A stretch of DNA of 11,688 bases from JBFKOL01 sp041628815. Its GTDB lineage: Bacteria > Bacteroidota > Bacteroidia > Chitinophagales > Saprospiraceae. This document shows positions 1-8,165 of the stretch, piece by piece. The stretch is from positions 1 through 11,688 of the forward strand of contig JBFKOL010000110.1 of NCBI GenBank assembly GCA_041628815.1. Direction: 5' to 3'. A program made the position numbers and the translations under genes. Under the pieces are notes generated by a model. The model saw only the letters and a list, made by a program, of their open reading frames with translations, had not been told where the DNA came from and did no database searches. Position 1 is the first letter of the stretch. Each line of letters starts with the position of its first letter.

Positions 1-1
1 A

Positions 2-466
2 AGTCTTACAGACAAAGCCCTTGACCTGTGCAGTGAAAATGACCACGACTTTCTCGGCAGGATCTATCACCACTATATGCAGTTCGCTTCCGATCATGAC
101 CGGCTGGATGAAGCCATAACGATGAGTATGGAGTCGGTCGGGCACTATGAAAGAGCCGCCGATTCCGAACGCGTTGCCCATGCCAAAAGACATTTGGCCG
201 ATCTCTATCGGAGGGCTGGATTCCTTGATGAGGCAAAAACTCTCATGCAAGAAGCACTTGCCTATTTTAAATCAACTACTAAAAATAGTCTGGACTATGT
301 CAACGCTCTGAGAGCCCACGCCCTGGTACTGGAGGAGTCACAAGAGCATACGGAAGCGTTGGCTTGTTGGCAAGATGTAAGGGATTTATACGAATCATTG
401 GGAATTGAAGAAGGTGTTTTTGAAGCCAAAGAAAGGATTCGTATTCTAAGCGGGGTCAAGTCTTAG
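2..466 (+). CDS. TPR-repeat protein, C-terminal part (5' end outside window)
   Basis: The frame is open from base 2 to the TAA at 464-466 and gives 154 residues, so the gene starts upstream of the window and the in-frame ATG at 77 is probably internal. The translation is all helical, with about three to four tetratricopeptide-like helix pairs: a pair around HLADLYRRAGFLDEAKTLMQEA (given here as HLADLYRR ... DEAKTLMQEA), then ALRAHALVLEESQEHTEAL, then a last pair ending near RIRIL. The typical small-Ala-Gly-Tyr-Ala spacing is visible. TPRs of this style (about 40-residue units, MalT/NPHP3-like) form protein-binding scaffolds and in Bacteroidota are often the C-terminal part of kinases, LuxR-type regulators or stand-alone adaptors. 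Which of these applies cannot be told without the missing N-terminus. The gene is convergent with the DoxX-like gene, 33 bp apart, and no clear terminator hairpin lies between them. Confidence 0.8.
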   Translation, partial: SLTDKALDLCSENDHDFLGRIYHHYMQFASDHDRLDEAITMSMESVGHYERAADSERVAHAKRHLADLYRRAGFLDEAKTLMQEALAYFKSTTKNSLDYVNALRAHALVLEESQEHTEALACWQDVRDLYESLGIEEGVFEAKERIRILSGVKS

Positions 467-499
467 AAACTCCCGCCGATTTGTAGGGAAAATCGAAGA

Positions 500-853
500 T
501 CAAACAAAGCCGATGTAGATTAATTCGGTGAGGATGGCGAGGTTTTTGGCGAAGTTCATCGCCTCAAGCATCCTGTCCTTAGGGTCTCTTTCAATCCAAA
601 ACCGATGGATGGTAAATGCCGCAATCAAAAGGAATATGCAGAGCAGTACCACAGCCAACTTCCTCAAGGGATGCCACATCAACCCTGCACCCCCGGCCAG
701 AAGCAGGACGCCGGCGGCAGTTACCGCAAAGTGGGGCGAAAACAAGCCTTGGCGCTGTGCATATTCTTTAAGGAACTTGTCATTGTAAAAGTGATTGATG
801 CCATTCAGTATAAAGAACAGGGCAAGCAGTAATATCAAAATGGTTTTCAGCAT
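500..853 (-). CDS. DoxX-like integral membrane protein
   Basis: A 117-residue protein with four hydrophobic segments, at about residues 1-20, 42-62, 66-84 and 100-117. The N-terminal helix carries the motif FFILNGINHF, and a conserved-looking cytoplasmic turn reads FWIERDPKDRM before the last helix. Size, topology and the N-terminal N-G-x-x-H/F pattern fit the DoxX/DoxD superfamily of small four-helix inner-membrane proteins. Family members have been linked to thiosulfate:quinone oxidoreduction and to oxidative-stress membrane complexes, but most have no defined function, and none can be assigned here. It lies 59 bp downstream of the TIR gene on the same strand, so co-transcription is possible but not shown. 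No good ribosome-binding site is visible; the leader is A-rich (gaaaaatgagat), as is common in Bacteroidota. Confidence 0.75.
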   Translation of the reverse strand: MLKTILILLLALFFILNGINHFYNDKFLKEYAQRQGLFSPHFAVTAAGVLLLAGGAGLMWHPLRKLAVVLLCIFLLIAAFTIHRFWIERDPKDRMLEAMNFAKNLAILTELIYIGFV

Positions 854-912
854 ATCTCATTTTTCAATCGGCCAGAAAATGCGGAAGGGAAAGATACGGA
901 TCTACAGAGATG

Positions 913-2112
913 TCATTGGCTCATCCGGATTTCGATGTCCCCGGATAGTGGGTAGTAATACTCGGTGCTGACCAGGTAGCCCTCCTTTCGGACAGTCAGT
1001 TGGTATGGTGTTTTTTCATCCTTCACCTGCATCCTGGGAGGTAAGGTAATGTTGAAAATTCCCAATGCATTGGTCCTTGTGATGGTATCATTTCCGACCA
1101 TTACAAGAGCACTGTCGATGAAAATGCTGCCATCCCTGTTTTTGACAATCCCTTTGATTTTACCCAGGGAATCATCTCGCTGTACTCCCAGATAGATGGG
1201 TTTTCCTTCAAAAAAGTAACCGGAACGGGGCGATATTAATTCGTAGCCCGGAGCCTCCAGGCCTATTCCGATATTACGGCCTTTGAAGCGAACGGGGATT
1301 TCACCGAAGTTCGTTCTTCCACTTTCTCCAATTTGTGCCCGTCTGCGGTCATTATCCAGATCGACGAATAGCGTACCGGTATTTTCCAAAACGACTTGTT
1401 GGCGATCTTCAGGTCCATGCACGTAAATGGTGAGTTGTAGAGTATCTCCCGCACTCGATGATACCGACCCAAATTGACTTTTGATAACCACAAGTACAAT
1501 CGCGATGAGGGTCAAGAATAAAAGGCCGAGAATAATTCTGTTCCGACTGGCGCCACTACCCGATGCATTCTCATTGATGTGGATATCGCCTCCGCTCACC
1601 TGGTATACATTGCCCTTGACATGCCATTTCTTTTGTTTGAATGCAGCTTTGAATTCCCTGAGAGCTTCTTGTGGCCTGGTGGCACGAATGTCTTCCAGTA
1701 CATCAATTACTTCCTCTTGCGAAGCACCCTCCACCTTTTCTATATTGGATATGCGCTCCTTTATTTTAGTGATACCCCGGGTCAAATTATCCGCGGGGAT
1801 ACCATTGAGCGCGCTTAACGCAGGCGGCAATTTCACATCTTCTATAAATACTGGCAATATGGCCTTCTGAAGGGCCAGTGCGGTATTCCACTCGAATTCC
1901 ACAAAGTGGGATCCCTTGGCCTGTCTCGACCACAAGAGAAGAAGCATCTCATTGGAAGCTATAGCATTTCCTATGGCTTTTGGCCATTTTTCACCCGCAT
2001 AGATACTCTCCTGATCACGCCAAACTCCAAGTCCGTGTGACTTCAGAACTTTTTCGAAAGATTCTGCCACATCCTGATCCTTCCTGGAATAACTTATAAA
2101 AACGCTTGGCAT
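913..2112 (-). CDS. TIR-domain protein with a transmembrane helix and a C-terminal periplasmic beta-sandwich region
   Basis: A 399-residue protein. Residues 1-115 are a TIR_2-type domain: the first strand and box 1 read SVFISYSRKD, the BB-loop region VWRDQESIYAGEKW, then strand LLLLWS and FVEFEWNTAL. By analogy with SARM1 (a Glu just before an hydrophobic-x-T-A-L stretch), E74 is the candidate catalytic NADase glutamate. Residues 125-165 are helical and charged. Residues 166-180 (GNVYQVSGGDIHIN) resemble the short Gly-rich beta hairpins found between effector and sensor parts of bacterial conflict proteins. Residues 193-211 are a single strong transmembrane helix. Residues 223-310 and 316-397 look like two beta-sandwich units; the second (GKIKGIVKNRDG ... 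NALGIFNITLP) resembles carboxypeptidase-regulatory-like domains. Expected topology is TIR inside the cell and beta domains in the periplasm. The role could be NAD-cleaving defence effector, signalling adaptor or scaffold. No Thoeris, CBASS or other known partner is beside it. Confidence 0.85.
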   Translation of the reverse strand: MPSVFISYSRKDQDVAESFEKVLKSHGLGVWRDQESIYAGEKWPKAIGNAIASNEMLLLLWSRQAKGSHFVEFEWNTALALQKAILPVFIEDVKLPPALSALNGIPADNLTRGITKIKERISNIEKVEGASQEEVIDVLEDIRATRPQEALREFKAAFKQKKWHVKGNVYQVSGGDIHINENASGSGASRNRIILGLLFLTLIAIVLVVIKSQFGSVSSSAGDTLQLTIYVHGPEDRQQVVLENTGTLFVDLDNDRRRAQIGESGRTNFGEIPVRFKGRNIGIGLEAPGYELISPRSGYFFEGKPIYLGVQRDDSLGKIKGIVKNRDGSIFIDSALVMVGNDTITRTNALGIFNITLPPRMQVKDEKTPYQLTVRKEGYLVSTEYYYPLSGDIEIRMSQ

Positions 2113-2171
2113 TGGATTCGTTAAGCTATTTCAAGTTAGGAAATTTTAAAGACTGAATGCCGAATCCAAAT
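2111..2171. promoter_or_regulatory. Imperfect inverted repeat upstream of the TIR gene
   Basis: attggattcg at 2111-2120 and cgaatccaaat at 2161-2171 are inverted copies (7 perfect bp, extendable to 10 with one inserted base), separated by 40 bases. The left arm overlaps the first bases of the TIR start codon, so the structure covers the whole leader. It could be an operator pair or an mRNA hairpin over the start; it could also be chance. Confidence 0.3.
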
Positions 2172-2246
2172 GAAAGCCAATGCTATTACGGCCATAAGAA
2201 AAGAATGTTAAAAAGGACGGCTGATTTGTTTTGAATATGCCGGTAA

Positions 2247-3110
2247 TTAACTAAACAACCTGCGGTGATCCCGGACAAAGGATTCAAAGGTGTGTGGCGA
2301 CCGACTCAATAAACCTGATAAGTCATCGCTGACGCGAATGTCTTTTTCACTACGCCATTTTTCATTCAAGGCCAAGAGGTCGTCGACAATCCATTCTGGC
2401 ATACCGATATTGACCATCGCGGATTTGGCGGCTTCATCAGGTACGTTGACGTACCGTACTTCCGACCCGACCATCTCACCGATGATTGCTGCCGCGCGAT
2501 CGAAGGTAATACTTTCCGGCCCGGTTAGCGCGTATGCTTTTCTATCGTGTGGTGCGGGGTCCATCAGCACATTGGCTGCGGCTTCCCCGATATCCCTGGC
2601 ATCGATGAGGGGAATGGCGGCATTGCCCATCGTTCCGTACATCGCACCGTGCTCATTGATCGTGGGCAAATTCACCAGCAGGTTTTGCATAAAGGAATGT
2701 GGCCTGAATATACAATAATCAATACCAGAGCTTTTGAGGTATTTCTCGCTGCGGCCATGACTTTGGCCGATATGTGTGGTCTTATCTTCGGGTGCGCCTA
2801 CCGCCGAAATTTTTAGGATGAAGACTACACCTTCGTCCTTGGCTGCAGCTATGATCGCCTTCTCTTGAGCGGCCATATCGATATGAGGGCTCACCAAGAG
2901 CAGTAACCGTTTAACATTTTTCAATGCCTTTTTCAAGGCACCCGGGTCGGTGTAGTCTCCGGCAATACAATTGATTCCTTTTTCCTCCAGCGATTTGCAT
3001 TTTTCATGGTTGCGTACAAGCACACTGAAGTCCGCATTTTTCTCGTCAAGATGTTCGACTGTGGCAGACCCTATTTTTCCGGTACCGCCTAAAATCAATA
3101 TTCTTCCCAT
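2247..3110 (-). CDS. NmrA-like / atypical SDR family NAD(P)-binding protein
   Basis: A 287-residue protein that begins with a Rossmann fold: ILILGGTGKIGSATVEHL, where G8-G9-T10-G11-K12-I13-G14 is the GxxGxxG dinucleotide-binding loop. The following strand reads FSVLVRNHEKC, with the Arg after the second strand that NADP-preferring members use for the 2'-phosphate. IAGDYTDPGALKKALKNV then LLLLVSP is the usual core of the NmrA/YtfG/HSCARG group, followed by ISAVGAPEDKTTHIGQSHGRSEKYLKSSG and YCIFRPHSFMQNL. The classical SDR YxxxK catalytic pair is not evident, as is normal for atypical SDRs that act as NAD(P)H:quinone reductases or as redox sensors binding NAD(P). Length is typical. The leader ctaaacaaaaacaccATG is A-rich, favouring the 3110 start. 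It lies upstream of the TIR gene on the same strand with a 134-bp gap, so a joint transcript is only possible. Confidence 0.85.
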   Translation of the reverse strand: MGRILILGGTGKIGSATVEHLDEKNADFSVLVRNHEKCKSLEEKGINCIAGDYTDPGALKKALKNVKRLLLLVSPHIDMAAQEKAIIAAAKDEGVVFILKISAVGAPEDKTTHIGQSHGRSEKYLKSSGIDYCIFRPHSFMQNLLVNLPTINEHGAMYGTMGNAAIPLIDARDIGEAAANVLMDPAPHDRKAYALTGPESITFDRAAAIIGEMVGSEVRYVNVPDEAAKSAMVNIGMPEWIVDDLLALNEKWRSEKDIRVSDDLSGLLSRSPHTFESFVRDHRRLFS

Positions 3111-3169
3111 TGGTGTTTTTGTTTAGATCATTTTGGTAAAAATAGGTAGCAGTTCAGTTTATTTTATTC

Positions 3170-3200
3170 GTTTAAGTGGTTTATGACGTTTAATTTGTTA
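3170..3200 (+). repeat. 9-bp-unit repeat, related to the array at 8125-8164
   Basis: Reads gtttaagtg | gtttatgac | gtttaattt | gtta. It matches 8134-8164 at 28 of 31 positions in the same orientation; the three differences are all in the second unit. The upstream ATG at 3183 lies inside this repeat (gttt-ATG-ac), which argues that it is not the real start of the BNR gene. Confidence 0.8.
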
Positions 3201-3272
3201 CAAGCACCCAGCGCGAGACATTCCACTAAAATAATCACCCTACACTTACTATCTTTCATCAAAACCACGGCC

Positions 3273-6200
3273 ATGATAGTTTCTCGCTTTGTCTTCAATT
3301 CGGTCTTGACGGTCTTAGTCACCCTAGGACACTTATCAACGGAAGCCCAGAAAGTTGAAGAAATCATTTCTTCACTGCCGATGCGCAATATAGGACCCGC
3401 CTTTATGACGGGAAGAATTGCCGATGTTGTAAAGGACCATTCGGATCCGAGCACATGGTATGTAGCGACAGCATCCAGTAATGTATGGAAGACAAAAAAC
3501 AATGGCACCACGTGGACACCCGTATTTGACCGATATCCTTCCTATTCGACCGGTTGCCTTGCCATGGATCCCGGTAATGCCAACGTTCTTTGGTTGGGTA
3601 CTGGGGAAAATCAAAGTCAGCGCAGCGTGGGATGGGGTGACGGCATCTACCGAAGCCTGGACGCGGGTAAAACATGGAAACAAATGGGTCTCACCCAATC
3701 AGAACATATAGGAAAGATATTCATTGATCCACGCAATACCGACGTCCTGGTAGTGGCGGCGCAGGGTCCGCTTTGGAAGGAAGGGGGTGAACGGGGTGTC
3801 TATAGAACGCAAGACGGGGGCGACACATGGGAGAATGTGTTGCATATCAGTGAGCATACTGGGGCCTCTGATTTGGCTTGGCATCCGTCCAATCCCGATG
3901 TCCTTTACGCCTCGACCTATCAGCGTCGCCGACATGTCGGCATTCTTGTGGCTGGAGGTCCTGAATCAAGGGTCTATAAAAGCACGGACAATGGCAAAAC
4001 GTGGAAGCAGCTTCAAAGAGGACTGCCGGGTGGAGATCTCGGCAGGATTGCACTGGCCGTATCACCCCAGCGACCAGGAGTGGTTTACGCCCATATTTCG
4101 GGAGCTGAAAAAACGAGCGGTTTTTACAGGTCAGATGACTTTGGGGAATCCTGGAGAAAGACCAACGACTACGCCATCGTGGATCCACAATACTATGGTG
4201 AGATCTATTGCGATCCGCATCGCTACGACCATGTTTATGTTATGGATGTCGTCATTCACCATACGTCAGATGGCGGCCAGACCTTTGACCGATTAAATAC
4301 CCGTTTTAAACATGTGGATAATCACTCGTTGTTGTTTGACAATGCTGATCCTGAATACCTCCTCGTCGGCTGTGACGGAGGCCTTTACGAAAGCTGGGAC
4401 CGCGGCGATACCTGGAAATACCACGACAATCTACCCATTACACAATTTTACCGGGTCGGCCTGGACAATGATTTTCCATTCTACCACGTATATGGAGGCA
4501 CACAGGACAATTCGACTTTGTATGCCCCTTCTGGTACCATAGAGCGCCATGGCATCACCAATGCGCACTGGCAACTTGCGCTTGGCGGCGATGGGTTCCA
4601 GGCCCGCATCGACCCCGAAGATCCCAATACGGTCTATTGCCAGTCGCAGTATGCCGGGATTGTCAGATACGACCGGACTACAGGACAACGCACAGAACTG
4701 CAACCGCAGGTCAGCTACGAGGAGGCCCCTTTGCGCTGGCATTGGGACAGCCCTTTGATTATAAGTCCTCACAGCAGCCATCGATTGTATTTCGCCGCCC
4801 AAAAATTGTTCAGAAGTGATGACAGGGGCGATTCCTGGGTGGCAGTCAGCAATGATCTCAGCCGTGGAGAAGATCGAAACCTACGCAAAGTGATGGGCAA
4901 AGTATGGCCTCCGGAGGCAGTATGGAAAAATGTGTTTACCTCCCCTTATGGCACTATAGTAAGCCTTTCAGAATCTACCTTGGAAGAGGGACTCATCGTG
5001 GTGGGTACCGATGATGGCCAGGTCCAGATAACTGAGAACGGAGGTCAATCCTGGCGGCTGGTCAACAGTTTCCCGGGTGTGCCCGACAAGGCATATGTCG
5101 CCGATATCGTCATGTCGCAACATGAACGCAACCGGATTTACGCCGTATTCAACAATCATAAAGAGGGTGATTTTAACCCATACATCCTGCGATCCGATGA
5201 CCTCGGTGTAAGTTGGACATCCATCATCTATGGTATCGAACAGCCGCATACGTGCTGGACCTTAGTCGAAGATCACGGACACCCGAACCTTCTTTTTGCC
5301 GGCACTGAATTCGGTCTTTTTGCAACCGTGGACGGAGGAAGGCAATGGCACCGGATGAAAGGGGGATTACCGACCATACCTGTCAGGGATCTTGAGATTC
5401 AACAACGGGAAAATGATCTCGTCTGTGCCACTTTCGGCAGGGGTATGTGGATACTGGATGACTATACGGTCTTGCGCCACCTCGCCAGCGGCCAGGGAGA
5501 AAACACAACCTTGTTTCCCGTTAAGGATTCTTGGTCCTACTTTGAAAAAGGCAACAAAGGTTATTCAACCAAAGGTGTGTTCGGTGACAACTTTTACTCG
5601 GCTTCCGGCACACCAAAAGGTCCCGTTCTCAATATTCATCTGTCCGAAAACTTAAACACCTTAAAAGAAAAACGCAAAGAGATTGAAAACCAAGGAGATG
5701 CACCATACCCGTCTTACGAGGTACTTAAAGAAGAGGACTTTGAATCGCCTCCCGAGGTATTTGCTCTAATATCGGACGACGAGGGTAATGTTGTTGCACG
5801 CACCAATGTAAAAAATGCCAAAGGCTTTCAACGTGTTGAAGCCCGTCTAACCGGGTCGGAATATTCGGAAGATGGATCTCAAAAAACCTCTCTTCATCCG
5901 GTTCTTTCCGGCGTGTTCCTTGCCCAGGTATTTGCGTCACGAAGCGGTGAAGTGGTAGCTCTGTCAGAGGCAAGGCCCTTTGAGATCAGAAGAATGCCTC
6001 TGTCCGGAGAAGAACCGAGCGGAGATTATCAGGCATTTTCTAAAGCGGTCAGCAAACTATGGGTTAAACTCTTAACATTGCGTGAAAAGCTGGATAAAGC
6101 GTTGAAAACGTCTGAAACAGAGATTGAAAAGGCAGTTGAGACGGGATCCTATGATCAGGTAGGCGTGCTAGAATCTAAAAGACGTGCCTTGTTGGAAATA

Positions 6201-6395
6201 CAGTACGATTTAGAAGGTGATCAGACCAGGATCCGGCGATTTCAATATCATCATCCTGGTTTGTTGCAGCGCGTTCGGCGGATATACAACAATATGTGGA
6301 GTGGTCACCAGATTACAGAAACACATCGGTCGTCTTACGAGTCCGCCATGATTACATATGCAGAGTTAACCAAACGTGTGGATGCATTGGATTGA
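3273..6395 (+). CDS. Secreted BNR/Asp-box repeat protein, sortilin (VPS10)-like beta-propeller
   Basis: The protein has 1040 residues from the ATG at 3273. That start gives a clean signal peptide (MIVSRFVFNSVLTVLVTLGH, cleavage likely near STEA-Q); the upstream ATG at 3183 would add 30 residues ahead of it and sits in a repeat. About eleven Asp boxes (S/T-x-D-x-G-x-T/S-W) follow, starting near residues 73, 127, 178, 236, 286, 330, 373, 514, 586, 640 and 684 (e.g. RSLDAGKTW, RTQDGGDTW, KSTDNGKTW, RSDDFGESW, RSDDRGDSW). This indicates one or two multi-blade propellers of the sortilin/VPS10 or sialidase-like type. Residues from about 700 form a beta-rich linker, and about 900-1040 are helical and charged (LREKLDKALKTSETEIEKAVE). 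The family is widespread in Bacteroidota and Acidobacteriota and often named 'glycosyl hydrolase', but no catalytic residues can be assigned; a binding or scaffold role outside the inner membrane is as likely. There is no T9SS C-terminal sorting domain. It is convergent with ggt, 22 bp apart. Confidence 0.9.
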   Translation: MIVSRFVFNSVLTVLVTLGHLSTEAQKVEEIISSLPMRNIGPAFMTGRIADVVKDHSDPSTWYVATASSNVWKTKNNGTTWTPVFDRYPSYSTGCLAMDPGNANVLWLGTGENQSQRSVGWGDGIYRSLDAGKTWKQMGLTQSEHIGKIFIDPRNTDVLVVAAQGPLWKEGGERGVYRTQDGGDTWENVLHISEHTGASDLAWHPSNPDVLYASTYQRRRHVGILVAGGPESRVYKSTDNGKTWKQLQRGLPGGDLGRIALAVSPQRPGVVYAHISGAEKTSGFYRSDDFGESWRKTNDYAIVDPQYYGEIYCDPHRYDHVYVMDVVIHHTSDGGQTFDRLNTRFKHVDNHSLLFDNADPEYLLVGCDGGLYESWDRGDTWKYHDNLPITQFYRVGLDNDFPFYHVYGGTQDNSTLYAPSGTIERHGITNAHWQLALGGDGFQARIDPEDPNTVYCQSQYAGIVRYDRTTGQRTELQPQVSYEEAPLRWHWDSPLIISPHSSHRLYFAAQKLFRSDDRGDSWVAVSNDLSRGEDRNLRKVMGKVWPPEAVWKNVFTSPYGTIVSLSESTLEEGLIVVGTDDGQVQITENGGQSWRLVNSFPGVPDKAYVADIVMSQHERNRIYAVFNNHKEGDFNPYILRSDDLGVSWTSIIYGIEQPHTCWTLVEDHGHPNLLFAGTEFGLFATVDGGRQWHRMKGGLPTIPVRDLEIQQRENDLVCATFGRGMWILDDYTVLRHLASGQGENTTLFPVKDSWSYFEKGNKGYSTKGVFGDNFYSASGTPKGPVLNIHLSENLNTLKEKRKEIENQGDAPYPSYEVLKEEDFESPPEVFALISDDEGNVVARTNVKNAKGFQRVEARLTGSEYSEDGSQKTSLHPVLSGVFLAQVFASRSGEVVALSEARPFEIRRMPLSGEEPSGDYQAFSKAVSKLWVKLLTLREKLDKALKTSETEIEKAVETGSYDQVGVLESKRRALLEIQYDLEGDQTRIRRFQYHHPGLLQRVRRIYNNMWSGHQITETHRSSYESAMITYAELTKRVDALD

Positions 6396-6417
6396 ACCCA
6401 GGAGCTTTGGCAAAGTG

Positions 6418-8109
6418 TCAGTATCCGGCGGCTTGGCCGTCCTTACGCGATTCTGAAGCGCCGATGTACACTTTGTTTTTGGCATCCCACATGATGGCCT
6501 GGTAGCCGCCATACGATCCTATGTCAAATTGCACCCTGTGTCCCTTAAAGACAAGTCCGCGTATACTTTCGTAGGGAATGCCATCTTCGAGGTTGAGCCT
6601 TCCTCCATTGGTCATTACATTGCCCATAGGTTGGGAAGAACCCGTATGCCGCATTCGCGGAACATCCCCTGCTTCTTGGAGGTTCATGCCAAAGTCCACG
6701 ATGTTGGCCACGATTTGTGCGTGACCCTGGGGCTGCATGGCTCCACCCATCAGTCCAAAACTGATATAGGGTTCTCCATCTTTGGTGATGAATGCCGGGA
6801 TGATCGTGTGAAAGGGTCTTTTGCCAGGAGCATAGTAATTGTAGTGGTCGGGATCCTGTATGTTGAACATATTACCCCGGTTTTGAAGGACAAAACCGAG
6901 ACCGGTCGGACACATGCCTGATCCGAAGCCTGCATAGATGCTTTGAATGAGTGACACCATCATGCCATCTTTATCGGCTACCGTCAGATAGGTTGTGTTT
7001 CCCTGTTCGATATCACCGGCGGGATAATCACGGGCAGCACGGTCGGGATCAATCAGTTCGGCCCGGCGAACGGCATATTCTTTAGAAAGCAACTGGCTGA
7101 TGGGAATGTCATTGAATGCCGGGTCGGCATAAAACTTGGCGCGATCCTCAAAGGCGAGTTTCTTCGCTTCGGTAAGTACATGTAGGTATTCCGTGCTGCC
7201 GTACCCCATGGAGGCGATGTCAAATTGTTCCATAATATTCAGCATCTGAAGTGCGGCGATTCCTTGCCCGTTGGGCGGGAGTTCCCAAATATCGTATCCT
7301 CGGTAATTGATGCTTACCGGTTCTATCCACTCCGAAGTATGCGCCGCCAAGTCGCGTGCCCTCAGGAAACCACCGTTATCCTGCATGTACCCGTCTATTA
7401 CCTGTGCAATTGCACCTTTGTAAAAAGCATCCTTGCCTTGTTCTGCTATCAAGGCATAAGTTCTGGCAAGATCTGCATTGACGAAAACTTCACCTTTTGC
7501 CGGTGTACGTCCTCCTGGCATATAGGTCTCTGCAAATCCAGGGAGTTGAGCACGCGAAACGGCACTTACCATCATCTCTGCAGCGATGACTTCCGTCACA
7601 GGAAACCCTTCGTTGCCATAGTCAATGGCTGGCTGTAATACCTGGTCCCAGGTAATCTTCCCAAATCGCTTGTGTAGCATGTCCCACCCATCTACACATC
7701 CCGGGACCGATACGGCCAAGGGTCCGGTAAAGGGGATGTAATTCATTCCCCTTTCCTTGAAATATTCGACAGACAGGGAAAGAGGTGACCTGCCACTGGC
7801 ATTAAGCCCGTAAAGTTTCTGTGTGGCCGGATCCCAGACTATAGCAAAAAGATCACCACCGATCCCGCAACTGGCCGGTTCGACCAGACCCAACATGGCA
7901 TTGGCGGCGATGGCAGCATCCACCGCGCTGCCACCTTTTTTCAGTATATCTAGCGCTACTTGAGTTGCAAGTGGCTGGCTTGTGGCTGCCATACCATTTT
8001 GGGCAAGAATTTCCGACCGGGTTGTCGTTGGAATCCCGGTGATGCGGTTTTGTGACATGGCAACATTTATCAAAATGAATGAGAAAAGACAAGATAGAAG
8101 GATTCGCAT
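6418..8109 (-). CDS. ggt: Gamma-glutamyltransferase / glutathione hydrolase precursor
   Basis: A 563-residue proenzyme of the Ntn-hydrolase fold that self-cleaves into large and small subunits. It removes the gamma-glutamyl group from glutathione and gamma-glutamyl peptides, passing it to water or an amino acid. A signal peptide (MRILLSCLFSFILINVAMSQ) puts it in the periplasm or outside. Diagnostic features: GGSAVDAAIAAN (59-70), PASCGIGGDLFAI (78-90), and NASGRSP (103-109), whose R107 matches the substrate-carboxylate arginine. The cleavage site is GNTTYLTVADKDG, where T372 aligns with the E. coli nucleophile T391. GLMGGAMQPQGH (452-463) carries the Gly-Gly oxyanion pair. Length matches the family and all key residues are present, so it should be active. 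The start at 8109 has no Shine-Dalgarno; its leader runs straight into the 9-bp repeat array. It is divergent from the DUF2784 gene and convergent with the BNR gene. Confidence 0.95.
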   Translation of the reverse strand: MRILLSCLFSFILINVAMSQNRITGIPTTTRSEILAQNGMAATSQPLATQVALDILKKGGSAVDAAIAANAMLGLVEPASCGIGGDLFAIVWDPATQKLYGLNASGRSPLSLSVEYFKERGMNYIPFTGPLAVSVPGCVDGWDMLHKRFGKITWDQVLQPAIDYGNEGFPVTEVIAAEMMVSAVSRAQLPGFAETYMPGGRTPAKGEVFVNADLARTYALIAEQGKDAFYKGAIAQVIDGYMQDNGGFLRARDLAAHTSEWIEPVSINYRGYDIWELPPNGQGIAALQMLNIMEQFDIASMGYGSTEYLHVLTEAKKLAFEDRAKFYADPAFNDIPISQLLSKEYAVRRAELIDPDRAARDYPAGDIEQGNTTYLTVADKDGMMVSLIQSIYAGFGSGMCPTGLGFVLQNRGNMFNIQDPDHYNYYAPGKRPFHTIIPAFITKDGEPYISFGLMGGAMQPQGHAQIVANIVDFGMNLQEAGDVPRMRHTGSSQPMGNVMTNGGRLNLEDGIPYESIRGLVFKGHRVQFDIGSYGGYQAIMWDAKNKVYIGASESRKDGQAAGY

Positions 8110-8124
8110 GAGAGGGGGAGGTTA

Positions 8125-8164
8125 GTTTAAGTGGTTTAAGTGGTTTAAGTAGTTTAATTTGTTA
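8125..8164 (+). repeat. 9-bp tandem repeat (gtttaagtg)
   Basis: Units: gtttaagtg, gtttaagtg, gtttaagta, gtttaattt, then gtta. It starts 16 bp from the ggt start codon on the far side, so it lies in the ggt leader or promoter. The last 31 bases are nearly the same as 3170-3200. The unit length is a multiple of 3, but nothing suggests that it is translated. Confidence 0.9.
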
Positions 8165-8165
8165 G

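Noticed and set aside
1481..1870. Plus-strand frame of 129 codons inside the TIR gene
   Set aside because: Antisense shadow; the minus-strand frame has clear domains throughout.
913..2112. Thoeris ThsB or CBASS TIR effector
   Set aside because: No ThsA, SAVED, STING or nucleotide cyclase gene is adjacent, and the transmembrane helix plus periplasmic domains do not fit those effectors.
3372..4802. Several minus- and plus-strand frames of 76-169 codons inside the BNR gene
   Set aside because: Shadows of a long, well-supported coding frame with repeated Asp boxes.
6529..6921. Plus-strand frame of 130 codons inside ggt
   Set aside because: Antisense shadow of the gene with all catalytic motifs.
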